Position numbers and translations under genes: made by a program | NCBI GenBank assembly: GCA_902612235.1 | Contig: CACMCJ010000002.1 | Location: forward strand, 1 to 64,000 | Source of the DNA: an uncultured Pelagibacteraceae bacterium | GTDB taxonomy: Bacteria; Pseudomonadota; Alphaproteobacteria; Pelagibacterales; Pelagibacteraceae | Length of the DNA stretch: 64,000 nucleotides | Direction: 5' to 3' | Shown: in pieces, positions 52,971 to 61,291 of the stretch | Layout: each line of letters opens with the position of its first letter | How positions within the stretch are numbered: the stretch's first letter is position 1 | The notes under the pieces: generated by a model | Database searches by the model: none | Told to the model about the DNA's origin: nothing | Seen by the model: only the letters and a program-made list of their open reading frames with translations

Positions 52971-53681
52971 TTATGCGACAGATGATCTTCCTCCATCAAC
53001 ACCTATAATCTGACCAGTTATCCACGAACTTTCTTCACTTAATAAAAATTTTGCTAAAGATGAAGAGTCACTTCCCTCTCCTAGTCTTTTTAAAGGATGC
53101 ATTTTAGCGATGCTTTCAGCAATCTTTTCGTTTTTGAGTAAATTACTTGATATTTTAGAATTTGTTAAACTTGGGGCTATACAATTTACTCGAATATTTG
53201 GAGCAAACTCTGCAGCTAAGGATACTGCTAATCCCTCAATAGCTCCTTTAGCAGAAGAGACAATGGCGTGGTTAGGAAAACCTTGTTTTACTGCAACTGT
53301 AGAAAACAATACTACAGAACCTTTGTTTTTTTTTAAATTATCTGTAAATGCTTTTATAGTTTCAGCGGCTGAAATTAAATTTAAATTAAACGATTGCATG
53401 AAATCACTTTTCTTTACTAGCTTTAGTGGTTTAAGATCAATAGAACCAACACAAAAAGCTAAACCATTAATTTGGGTATCGCCTAAATCGTTTAAAATTT
53501 TACTTGCAAAGTTTTCTTCAAGCACATCGCAAACTGTGAAAGATGAATCCAGTTCTTGAGCCAGGCTAGAAACGCTTGCTTCGTCTCTTCCAACCAAATG
53601 AACTTTATCTCCGCTTTCAACTATTTTTTTCGCCAAAGAGGAACCTATTGCTCCAGTAGCACCTATAATAACTTTTTTCAT
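52971..53681 (-). CDS. SDR family protein lacking the catalytic Tyr
   Basis: A 236-residue Rossmann protein from ATG at 53681 (a frame to 53765 exists but lacks support): GATGAIGSSLAKKIVESGDKV for NAD(P) binding, ALVSL-type helices and FLLSEESSWITGQIIGVDGGR at the end. The usual YxxxK is VSSAK in HAIVSSAKGAIEG, so Tyr is replaced by Val while Lys stays. It may use another mechanism or have lost catalysis. Divergent from the photolyase gene. Confidence 0.75.
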   Translation of the reverse strand: MKKVIIGATGAIGSSLAKKIVESGDKVHLVGRDEASVSSLAQELDSSFTVCDVLEENFASKILNDLGDTQINGLAFCVGSIDLKPLKLVKKSDFMQSFNLNLISAAETIKAFTDNLKKNKGSVVLFSTVAVKQGFPNHAIVSSAKGAIEGLAVSLAAEFAPNIRVNCIAPSLTNSKISSNLLKNEKIAESIAKMHPLKRLGEGSDSSSLAKFLLSEESSWITGQIIGVDGGRSSVA

Positions 53682-53765
53682 AATTATAAATATCATTATT
53701 AGCTGGTTTTTAAATGCAAATAATGACGCGTGTAATATCTTAATAAAACATGTATTTTGAAACAT

Positions 53766-55247
53766 ATGAAGCTTTTTCTAATTTTAGGAAATCAACTATT
53801 TAATACAAAATATCTTAATAACTATAAGGACCATATTTTCTATATGGCAGAAGATTATGAATTATGCACTTTTGAAAAACACCATAAATTAAAAATACTT
53901 TTGTTTTTATCTTCAATGAGGTCATTTAAAGATGAGTTAAAGTCTAAAAATTATAACATAATCTACAAAGATATAAATAAAGAATTTAAAGTTTCCTATA
54001 TAAAAAAATTAGACAAAATAATTAAGCAAAAGAAAATCAAAGAAATTTCATTTTTTGAAATTGAGGATAAATTTTTTGAAAAAAAAATATTAACCTTAGG
54101 AAAAAAGAATTTCCTTAAAATAAATCAGTTAAAGTCCCCCATGTTTTTAATGGGAAGAGATGAATTTAAAAATTACCTTGTTAAAAATAAAAGACCTTTT
54201 ATGGCAAATTTTTACAAAATTGTAAGGACTAAATTAGGAATCTTAATGAATAAAAACGGAACTCCCAAAGGAGATAAATGGAGTTTTGATGAAGAGAATA
54301 GAAAAAAACTTCCAACTTCTATTAAAATACCTAAAATTTCAAAAATCAAAGAAACAAAAGACACTATTATTTTAAAAAAATTTATTAATTCTTCCTTTAA
54401 AGATCATCCTGGTGATACTGATAGATTTTGGTTTCCAACAACAAGAAAAGATACAAACAAATGGTTTGACGAATTTTTAAAAGAAAGAATTAAGCTGTTT
54501 GGAGATTACGAAGATGCAGTTACTGATAGGTCAAATATTGTTTTTCATAGTGCCTTGAGTCCGTTAATGAACTTAGGGCTAATAACACCAGAAGAAATAA
54601 TAGAAAAATTAAAGAAATTTGAAAAAAAAATTCCCATTAATTCTTTGGAGGGTTACATAAGGCAAATAATTGGATGGAGAGAGTTTATGAGAGGAATTTA
54701 CCAAAATTACGACCAAAGACTAGAGAAAACAAATTTTTTTAATCATAAAAGAAAAATGAAAAAGTCATGGTATGATGGAGATACAGGTTTAGAACCTTTG
54801 GATTACGCAATTAATAATGCAAGAAACTACGGATGGTCTCATCATATTGAAAGATTAATGATACTAGCGAACATAATGAATCTTTGTGAAATAAATCCAA
54901 AGCATGTTTATAAGTGGTTTATGGAAATGTTTGTAGACTCATCTGATTGGGTTATGGCACCTAATGTGTATGGCATGGGATTGTTCAGCGATGGAGGAAT
55001 ATTTGCTACAAAACCATATATCTGTGGTTCTAGTTATTTCTTAAAGATGATGCACTTTAAAAAAGGGCCTTGGTGTGATGTTATGGATGGATTGTATTGG
55101 AAGTTTATAGACAAGAATAAAAAATTCTTTCTAAGAAATCCACGTCTTGCGATGATGGTAAGAGTTTCTGAAAAAATGAATAAAGAAAGAAAGTTAAGAA
55201 TTTTTAGGGCAGCGAATAATTTTATAGTTAGGAATACTAATGGTTAA
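53766..55247 (+). CDS. phrB: FeS-BCP/PhrB-type photolyase (cryptochrome/photolyase family)
   Basis: A 493-residue protein from ATG at 53766 (a TTG upstream is unlikely). It matches the PhrB/(6-4) photolyase-CryB group: HPGDTDRFWFPTTRKDTNKWFDEFL, SLSPLMNLGLITPEE, LEGYIRQIIGWREFMRGIY and WVMAPNVYGMGLFSDGG. In canonical members four Cys hold a [4Fe-4S] cluster. Here one Cys sits in MNLCEIN, and one in GPWCDVMDGLYW, but the CxxC pair normally preceding it is missing (KMMHFKKG). Cluster binding is thus doubtful. It repairs UV photoproducts or senses light. Confidence 0.88.
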   Translation: MKLFLILGNQLFNTKYLNNYKDHIFYMAEDYELCTFEKHHKLKILLFLSSMRSFKDELKSKNYNIIYKDINKEFKVSYIKKLDKIIKQKKIKEISFFEIEDKFFEKKILTLGKKNFLKINQLKSPMFLMGRDEFKNYLVKNKRPFMANFYKIVRTKLGILMNKNGTPKGDKWSFDEENRKKLPTSIKIPKISKIKETKDTIILKKFINSSFKDHPGDTDRFWFPTTRKDTNKWFDEFLKERIKLFGDYEDAVTDRSNIVFHSALSPLMNLGLITPEEIIEKLKKFEKKIPINSLEGYIRQIIGWREFMRGIYQNYDQRLEKTNFFNHKRKMKKSWYDGDTGLEPLDYAINNARNYGWSHHIERLMILANIMNLCEINPKHVYKWFMEMFVDSSDWVMAPNVYGMGLFSDGGIFATKPYICGSSYFLKMMHFKKGPWCDVMDGLYWKFIDKNKKFFLRNPRLAMMVRVSEKMNKERKLRIFRAANNFIVRNTNG

Positions 55248-55587
55248 AGTGTTTTTCAACAACTCCTGTAATATTTGTAGGGCTGAAATCAATCATTATA
55301 AAAAATATAGTGATGAAAATTTGGAATGGATTGATGTGACAAATAATCAAGAAGCTCAGAGAGTCACATCAAAGTCTTATAAAGAACTTTTAAGAAGAAT
55401 GCACGTAATCCAGGATGGAAAGTTAATTGATGGGGCTGAGTCATTTTTAATTATTTGGAAAAATGTACCGAAGTATAATTTATTGTATAAAATATTTAGA
55501 ATTAAGCCTTTGTTTCTTATATTAAAAATTTTTTATGAAATTGCAGCTTTTTTTTTATTTTTAAAAAACAGACATCTTCTTAAATGA
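55240..55587 (+). CDS. DUF393 (DCC family) thiol-disulfide oxidoreductase-like protein
   Basis: A 115-residue protein: VFFNNSCNICRAEINHYKK with a CxxC motif (Cys residues in SCNIC), followed by IDVTNNQEAQ and HVIQDGKLIDGAESFLIIWK, as in DUF393/DCC. It overlaps the photolyase stop by 8 bp and the DUF2256 start by 4 bp, so it belongs to the photolyase transcript. Biochemical role is unknown. Confidence 0.88.
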   Translation: MVKVFFNNSCNICRAEINHYKKYSDENLEWIDVTNNQEAQRVTSKSYKELLRRMHVIQDGKLIDGAESFLIIWKNVPKYNLLYKIFRIKPLFLILKIFYEIAAFFLFLKNRHLLK

Positions 55588-55718
55588 TTAAGAAGTTTAA
55601 TTTACCCCGAAAAATCTGCCCTATTTGCAATAGATCTTTTTCTTGGAGAAGAAAATGGAAATTTAATTGGGATAAAGTGAGGTATTGTTCAAAAAAATGT
55701 TCGAATTCAAAAAGATAA
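55584..55718 (+). CDS. DUF2256 zinc-ribbon microprotein
   Basis: The frame of 44 residues has LPRKICPICNRSFSWRRKW and VRYCSKKCSNS: Cys12, Cys15, Cys35 and Cys39 form a zinc ribbon. The match with DUF2256 is clear. DUF2256 genes often lie beside photolyase-related genes, and here it is between two. It overlaps DUF393 by 4 bp (ATGA) and the converging second photolyase by 12 bp. Confidence 0.9.
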   Translation: MIKKFNLPRKICPICNRSFSWRRKWKFNWDKVRYCSKKCSNSKR

Positions 55719-56846
55719 ATTTAATTTTTGTAAAATTATTGGGATATTTGACTTAAAATTAAAAAACCCTTTATTTGAAAATTGCCAACAAAACTCATCG
55801 CCATTCCTTGTTAAAAAATTGAAGCTAAGTGAGTATTTTTTTCTTAAATTATTTAAAAATGATAAGTTCTCGCCAACAGATGGGTATATAATATCAAATT
55901 TTTTTGTTGAATTACAGATTTCCTCAAACAATTTTTCATCAATTATTTTTATTTTTTCATACCTTTTAGCCTGATCCTTTATTAAAGTATTTTTATATGC
56001 TAAGACTTTTTCATCTATTTTGATTTTTCGTTTTTCATTGCTTAAAATAAAACAAAAAATTTGATTATAATTTTTGAGATTTAAAGACTCAATATTCAAA
56101 TCATTCTCAAAAAGAACAAGTGTATCACTTATTGTATTGTCATTTTTAATCGAAAGAGCTTTTATTTTGTAATCTCTATTGTCTATTTTAGACAGAGCAT
56201 TTTCATTCAATTTTACATTTTTATATCTGTTATTTGTAAATTTTGTAATATTCCAGGCTTGGGCTATGTAATGTTTCCCTTTAGTTTGAAGTCCCGCAAC
56301 CCATCTCCAACTGAGTGTGTTAGAGGCTGCATCGCCATCAAATAAATATTTCATGAAGAATTCAGCACCTTTTTGCCAAGGTAAATTTAATGTAAAAATC
56401 CAGATACTCGCAAACCACATCCTCGTGTGATTATGTAAATAGTTATACTCCTTAAGTTCTTTAACCCAATCATTAAAACATTGAATTTCAGTTTGTCCTA
56501 ATACAGCTTTTTTGTAAACTTCATCCTCTTCAAATCCTTTAATATCATCTACAAAGTCAGACCAAACTTGAGGTCTTAATTCTAACCAGCCCTTCCAATA
56601 AATTCTCCAAAAAATTTCTTGAATATATTTATCAACTTTTTGAAAAGGATGTTTTTTGAGCACCTCTTTAATAATTTCATATTCAGTTATTAGTCTATGA
56701 GCTACATAAGGAGATAGACAAGAAACATTTTTTCTATCATGCACACCGAAATCAAAATTTCTTTTTGTGTTATAATTTAGGATTTCTTTGTCAATAAAAT
56801 GGTTGAGTCTTTTAACTGCTTCCTGTCTGGTAGATTTAAAATTCAT
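55707..56846 (-). CDS. FAD-binding photolyase-like protein with C-terminal alpha/beta region
   Basis: A 379-residue product from ATG at 56846, where the small membrane protein stops. Residues 1-230 are the FAD-binding domain: YVAHRLITEYEIIKEVL, IFWRIYWKGWLELRPQVW, DGDAASNTLSWRWVAGLQTKGKHYIAQAWNITKFT. The usual N-terminal antenna domain is absent; instead the last 130 residues form an alpha/beta-like region (LVLFENDLN...IFCFIL..YPSVGENLSFL), suggesting a permuted domain order. It could be repair or light sensing. It converges on the other photolyase's operon. Confidence 0.75.
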   Translation of the reverse strand: MNFKSTRQEAVKRLNHFIDKEILNYNTKRNFDFGVHDRKNVSCLSPYVAHRLITEYEIIKEVLKKHPFQKVDKYIQEIFWRIYWKGWLELRPQVWSDFVDDIKGFEEDEVYKKAVLGQTEIQCFNDWVKELKEYNYLHNHTRMWFASIWIFTLNLPWQKGAEFFMKYLFDGDAASNTLSWRWVAGLQTKGKHYIAQAWNITKFTNNRYKNVKLNENALSKIDNRDYKIKALSIKNDNTISDTLVLFENDLNIESLNLKNYNQIFCFILSNEKRKIKIDEKVLAYKNTLIKDQAKRYEKIKIIDEKLFEEICNSTKKFDIIYPSVGENLSFLNNLRKKYSLSFNFLTRNGDEFCWQFSNKGFFNFKSNIPIILQKLNLSF

Positions 56847-57046
56847 CAATCTTCGTCGTCCCTCCAGCCATCTATGTATAATTTCCAACAAGCAAAGGCT
56901 ACACAAGGTATGCCAACACAAAAACCTAGAAGCACACCATTTTCTTTTCCTAAAAAAATTGAACCATAGTGAGCACTTAGTATCGGCGGGAAAACTAAAA
57001 TACATCCCACTATTATATATCTATAAATAAAAGGAGGACGTTTCAA
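56846..57046 (-). CDS. Small membrane protein coupled to photolyase-like gene
   Basis: A 66-residue protein with two hydrophobic segments (about 10-29 and 34-56) and a short acidic end (GWRDDED). The only start is TTG at 57046, overlapping the stop of the DUF4864-like gene by 2 bp; its own stop overlaps the start of the photolyase-like gene. All signs point to strict translational coupling. The family is not recognised. Confidence 0.55.
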   Translation of the reverse strand: MKRPPFIYRYIIVGCILVFPPILSAHYGSIFLGKENGVLLGFCVGIPCVAFACWKLYIDGWRDDED

Positions 57047-57498
57047 ATTGTATTACCTTGGTCAAATGGTTGGGACACTGCAGATGTAAACCAACATTTT
57101 TTGCATTTGTCATCGCTTCCTTTTTGAACGTGCCATTCATAAAGAAATAACTCTTTTTTTTCTGATAAAATTTCAATTCTATATATAAATGTATTTGGAC
57201 TATTAGTGATTAATTTAATTTTATGTGACGAGTGATTAAGCAAATACTTATATTGCTGACCATAAATCATAGTTCTAAATCTATCATATGGTCCTGTAAA
57301 TTTTTTATTTTCGGGGTGTGCAAATATCCAAGTTTGTTTTATTCCCCGATCTTTTTTATCGTTATTTTTAAGAGCATCAAGCTGTATTTTAACGACTTCT
57401 AGAGGTGTTAATTCTTTACTTGGTTGAATTAAATCAGCTTTGAGATTAGATGAAAAAGTAATAAATAAAAACAAAAGAAATATTTTTTTTAATTCCAT
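57043..57498 (-). CDS. DUF4864-like secreted protein
   Basis: A 151-residue protein with signal peptide (MELKKIFLLFLFITFSSNLKA) and a pattern of the DUF4864 kind (NTF2-like): VVKIQLDALKNND, IFAHPENKKFTGPYDRFRTMI, and FLYEWHVQKGSDDKCKKCWFTSAVSQPF. Its function is unknown. Lies between msrA (10-bp overlap) and the small membrane protein (4-bp overlap). Confidence 0.65.
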   Translation of the reverse strand: MELKKIFLLFLFITFSSNLKADLIQPSKELTPLEVVKIQLDALKNNDKKDRGIKQTWIFAHPENKKFTGPYDRFRTMIYGQQYKYLLNHSSHKIKLITNSPNTFIYRIEILSEKKELFLYEWHVQKGSDDKCKKCWFTSAVSQPFDQGNTI

Positions 57499-58079
57499 AT
57501 TTTTTTTAAAACCTCTTCTCTTTGACAGGCAGACTTATAAGCTAAATAATTGATAAAGTTTTTTTGATAGTAATCCTGATGGTATTCTTCAGCTTTATAA
57601 AACTTTTTAAATCGCCAAACAAAAGTGACAATTTTTTCGTCAAAACGTTTTTCAATTTTTTTTATCGAGTCTTGTATCATTTTATATTCATCCTTATCTT
57701 GAAAGAAAACAACCGACCTATAGCTTTTGCCTTTATCACAAAATTGTCCAAACTTATCAAATGGATCAACATTCCTCCAATATATATCCAGAAGCTCCTT
57801 GTACGTTATTATCTTAGGGTCATAAGTAATTTCGACCACTTCTACATGCCCAGTATCTTTATAGGTAACTTCTTTATAAGTTGGATTCTCTAGATCACCC
57901 CCAGAATACCCTGAAATAGATCTTATTACGCCTTCAATTTTATCGAAAGACTCTTCCATGCACCAGAAACATCCTCCAGCAAAATATGCTTTTCTATAAT
58001 TTGATTCTTCAGCATTAGTAGCTATAAAATTAAATAATAATAGTTTAAATAAACAAATTATAAAATAAAGTTTTTTCAT
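57489..58079 (-). CDS. msrA: Peptide methionine sulfoxide reductase A (exported)
   Basis: A 196-residue MsrA with a hydrophobic leader (residues 3-20), so likely periplasmic. GGCFWC has the catalytic Cys37 with Cys40; ISGYSGGDLENPTYKEVTYKDTGHVEVVEITYDP and YHQDYYQKNF are conserved. It reduces methionine-S-sulfoxide in damaged proteins. It leads an operon with the DUF4864-like, small membrane and photolyase-like genes, so all may answer to light and oxidative stress. Confidence 0.92.
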   Translation of the reverse strand: MKKLYFIICLFKLLLFNFIATNAEESNYRKAYFAGGCFWCMEESFDKIEGVIRSISGYSGGDLENPTYKEVTYKDTGHVEVVEITYDPKIITYKELLDIYWRNVDPFDKFGQFCDKGKSYRSVVFFQDKDEYKMIQDSIKKIEKRFDEKIVTFVWRFKKFYKAEEYHQDYYQKNFINYLAYKSACQREEVLKKIWN

Positions 58080-58130
58080 AATCCAATTCTAAGATAGAAA
58101 AAATTATTTAAAAGGTATATCTTGTCCTAT

Positions 58131-58262
58131 ATGGAAGAACTATTGGACGATATTTGTGAAGAATGTAAAGAAGAGCATGAAAGTGTAAGATCAAATTTAA
58201 TAACAAGTGGTTATAAAATTTGTGATAGCTGTAAATTATCTAAAACTATATTCCCTGTTTAA
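58131..58262 (+). CDS. 43-residue zinc-ribbon microprotein
   Basis: The frame from ATG at 58131 has two CxxC motifs (Cys9/Cys12 and Cys31/Cys34) 18 residues apart, a zinc-ribbon layout, and an acidic N-terminus (MEELLDDICEECKEEHE). No family is recognised. It ends 4 bp inside the convergent YIP1 gene. A weak ribosome site only. Confidence 0.5.
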   Translation: MEELLDDICEECKEEHESVRSNLITSGYKICDSCKLSKTIFPV

Positions 58263-58780
58263 ATACCTCTAAAAAGTGTAATTACTAAAAGAAGAAAAAA
58301 TGCTTGAATTAACCAAGCAACTACTACAACGCCAAAAGCTTTCCAAAGACTTTCATAATCTAAAGCAGATTTAACTGCTACAACCATACATGCTAACATC
58401 CAAAAAGCTGAACCAATAAATGTTACAGTCATTAAATCTGGTGTAACACCTAATACCCTAATCAAACCTGGGGCGCTCGAAAACCCTATAGTCCTTAAAA
58501 GCTCACCGTGATTACTTTTTGTTTTTGGTCCACCGAATAACTTGACACCAACAAAATAAATCACATAAGCCCATACATACCAGCTAAGAAGTGATAATAT
58601 TGGAGCTAGCAAAAAATTTGAAGCTCCTAACTGTAATGCTCCAACACCTGCAGCTAGACTTGATAATACAACTACTATCCCTGCTTGCAAAGTTGCAGAT
58701 TTATCTTTCTCGACTTCTTCATAAAGCTCTATATCAATTTTTATTGCTCTAAAAATTCTATTCAGAAAAATAGAAATCAT
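58259..58780 (-). CDS. YIP1 family membrane protein
   Basis: A 173-residue protein from ATG at 58780, backed by GGGGGT just upstream. About five helices with YVWAYVIYFVGVKLFGGP, RTIGFSSAPGLIRVLG and ALDYESLWKAFGVVVVAW. This matches Yip1/DUF1282. In bacteria their role is unknown. An extended start at 58855 is unlikely. Confidence 0.75.
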   Translation of the reverse strand: MISIFLNRIFRAIKIDIELYEEVEKDKSATLQAGIVVVLSSLAAGVGALQLGASNFLLAPILSLLSWYVWAYVIYFVGVKLFGGPKTKSNHGELLRTIGFSSAPGLIRVLGVTPDLMTVTFIGSAFWMLACMVVAVKSALDYESLWKAFGVVVVAWLIQAFFLLLVITLFRGI

Positions 58781-58827
58781 TTTTTTTGACCCCCAAAAAG
58801 TATATAACTTAATTATAAGAAATATAT

Positions 58828-59298
58828 ATGAAAATTTCAAAAAATTCAGAGGCAATTATATCCGGAATTGCTGCAGCTTTCGTCATAAGCGTGCTTGCCT
58901 TTTTATCTTTAGAGACTTCATTAGGTATATGGCTGATGTTTTCTTTTGGTGCTACTGTATTTTTAGTTTTTGTTCTTTATGATCTAGAAACTGCTCAACC
59001 AAAAAATATTTTTTTTGGACATTTAATATCTATTTTAGTGGGTGTTATAATTAACGAAATTTTTGGTTATTCTTTCTTAACTTTAGGCATTTCCGTTGGA
59101 TTGGCTGTAGTATTAATGGTTTATTTCAAAGTAATGCATCCACCAGCGGCATCAAATCCTATAGTTGCCTTATCGATGGATTTATCTTTTGATTTTATTT
59201 TATTTCCTGTAATCACAGGATCTTTAGCTATAATACTCATGTCAATTTTTATTAATAAAATTATTCTTAAAAGAAAATATCCGAAAAAAATTTTTTAA
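58828..59298 (+). CDS. HPP family membrane protein
   Basis: A 156-residue protein with four to five helices, LMFSFGATVFLVFVLYDLETAQPKN and VMHPPAASNPIVAL, with the HPP motif that names the family. Homologues in cyanobacteria and plants transport nitrite in plastids. Divergent from YIP1 and convergent with TerC copy 2 (4-bp overlap). Confidence 0.82.
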   Translation: MKISKNSEAIISGIAAAFVISVLAFLSLETSLGIWLMFSFGATVFLVFVLYDLETAQPKNIFFGHLISILVGVIINEIFGYSFLTLGISVGLAVVLMVYFKVMHPPAASNPIVALSMDLSFDFILFPVITGSLAIILMSIFINKIILKRKYPKKIF

Positions 59299-59915
59299 AT
59301 ACTAAATAAAAATTCAAAATTTTCATTTATTGAGAGAATTCCATAATTAACAAATCCTCCGATGATTAATTGTATAGCTATTATTAAAATAGCAATCATT
59401 CCTATATATCCGAGCCACATATGTTTTTTGATATATTCTGCGAAATAACTTGCTAAAGTCGCTATTAAGAAAACTGAAAGAAGTAATCCAGTCACCATTA
59501 AATAATAATTTCCTTTAGACGCTCCAACAACTCCTATAACATTGTCAAAACTAATTGCTATATCTGCAATTAAAACTTTATAAACCCCGCTAGAAAAAGA
59601 TTGAGTTTCGCTTGACTTAAGTTGAGGTGATCTAATTTTATTCTTTCCAAAAAAATCTTGTCTTAAATTATTTATAACCCAAAGTAAAAGAACTCCACCT
59701 AAAATTTTTACCCAAGCAAATTCAAACATGTAATCCGCACCAAAAGCAAAAATAATTCTAAATATAAAAGCTGCTGCAACACCTAAAGCTATTATCTTCT
59801 TTCTATTATTTGGAGCAAAGTTAGCAGCAATTAGTCCTATAATGATCGCATTGTCTGCCGCCATCACTATATCTATGAGAATGATTTGTACTGAAATAAT
59901 TAATTGCTCTAACAT
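59295..59915 (-). CDS. TerC family membrane protein (YjbE-type), copy 2
   Basis: A 206-residue TerC protein with MAADNAIIIGLIAANFAPNNRKK (near residue 18) and ADIAISFDNVIGVVGASKGNYYL (near 125), the two acidic motifs of the family. It is about as similar to copy 1 (24877-25452) as orthologues of separate groups, with a longer loop and C-terminus. Mn2+ export is a possible role. Confidence 0.85.
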   Translation of the reverse strand: MLEQLIISVQIILIDIVMAADNAIIIGLIAANFAPNNRKKIIALGVAAAFIFRIIFAFGADYMFEFAWVKILGGVLLLWVINNLRQDFFGKNKIRSPQLKSSETQSFSSGVYKVLIADIAISFDNVIGVVGASKGNYYLMVTGLLLSVFLIATLASYFAEYIKKHMWLGYIGMIAILIIAIQLIIGGFVNYGILSINENFEFLFSI

Positions 59916-59965
59916 TATTATAATTGATGTATATAATCTAATTAAAGATTGTTAAAGAGTAAATT

Positions 59966-61291
59966 ATGGCGATTAAAAATTATCCAGTTAATATAACAAG
60001 AAAACAAATAATAATATTATCCATTCCGGTTTTTTTCTCAAATTTAGCTATTCCATTAGTAGGTATTGTGGATACTGGATTGATGGGTAATTTGGGAGAC
60101 TCAAGGTATCTAGCAGCCACAAGTATAGCAGCTTCCATCATGACAATGATAATTTGGAGCTTTGGTTTTTTACGAATGGGTACTGTTGGCATAGTAGCAC
60201 AATTGTTTGCCAGAAGTGATTATAGAGAAATAGTCAAAACATTAATAAGAAATTTTTTAATTGCTATTTTTGTTTCAATATTGATTCTCTCATTAAAGCC
60301 GATCATATTAAAAATAACCGAAGATTATTTTTTAACATCTAATGATACTAGTGAATTAATCAAAACTTATATTTCAATAAGAATTTTATCTTTACCAGCT
60401 GAGCTAACCATATATATTTTAATTGGGTTTTTCCTTGGAATACAAAAAACAAATATATCTAGTTTATTTATTATTTTACTCTCTGCTTTGAATATAATTT
60501 TGAGTTCTTATTTTGTTTTATCTCTTAATCTGAATGTATTTGGTGTTGCTTTAGGAACTTTAATTGCTAGCTATATAACTGTTTTTTTATTCTTAATTTT
60601 TACATACAAATTTATATTAAAAAGATTTCAAATTTATCCTTCTTTTCAAAGGTTATTTATCACTTCTAAATTTTTAAAATTATTCAGTATTAATTTTAAT
60701 ATTTTTATAAGAACCTTGTTTTTAACTTTTTCTTTTTTATGGATAACTTTTTTAGGAGCAAAATTAGGGGAGGATTTTTTAGCAGTAAATGCAATACTTA
60801 TGCAGTTTGTAGTCTTTGCAGCTTTTTTTCTCGATGCATATGCTTTTTCTACTGAGGGTATTATTGGATTTGCAGTTGGGAAAAGAAATTTGAGATCATT
60901 TTGGCTTGCTGTAAATAATTCAATTCAGCTAAGTTTTTTCACTGCAATTATGATTTCAATTTTATACTTACTATTTTTTAAACAATTAATTAATTTAATA
61001 ACTGACGTAGAAATTTTAAGATTTATCGCTTACAAACATGCTATTTGGATATTTATTTTACCGCCAGTCGCTTCATTTTGTTATCAATTAGATGGTATTT
61101 TCATAGGCTCCTCCCAAACAAAGGAAATTAGGAATGCAATGATGATTTCAGTTACTCTATTTATCGTCACGTCTTTATATTTAACAAAATATTTTGGTAA
61201 TCATGGTTTATGGTTATCGCTGACTATTTTTATGATTTTAAGATCAATAACTTTAAATTTCTTTTTTAAGAAAATTATTAAGAGGTTTTAA
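59966..61291 (+). CDS. MATE family efflux transporter
   Basis: A 441-residue, 12-helix MATE/DinF protein: LSIPVFFSNLAIPLVGIVDTGLMGN, FGFLRMGTVGIVAQLFARSD, and VFAAFFLDAYAFSTEGIIGFAVGK. It exports drugs or metabolites using a cation gradient. The start follows a short spacer after TerC copy 2 (divergent). Directly followed by a DMT transporter gene. Confidence 0.9.
   Translation: MAIKNYPVNITRKQIIILSIPVFFSNLAIPLVGIVDTGLMGNLGDSRYLAATSIAASIMTMIIWSFGFLRMGTVGIVAQLFARSDYREIVKTLIRNFLIAIFVSILILSLKPIILKITEDYFLTSNDTSELIKTYISIRILSLPAELTIYILIGFFLGIQKTNISSLFIILLSALNIILSSYFVLSLNLNVFGVALGTLIASYITVFLFLIFTYKFILKRFQIYPSFQRLFITSKFLKLFSINFNIFIRTLFLTFSFLWITFLGAKLGEDFLAVNAILMQFVVFAAFFLDAYAFSTEGIIGFAVGKRNLRSFWLAVNNSIQLSFFTAIMISILYLLFFKQLINLITDVEILRFIAYKHAIWIFILPPVASFCYQLDGIFIGSSQTKEIRNAMMISVTLFIVTSLYLTKYFGNHGLWLSLTIFMILRSITLNFFFKKIIKRF

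Noticed and set aside
53682-53765. Longer N-terminus for the SDR protein
   Set aside because: The Rossmann motif starts immediately after the ATG at 53681, and the extension overlaps the divergent photolyase start.
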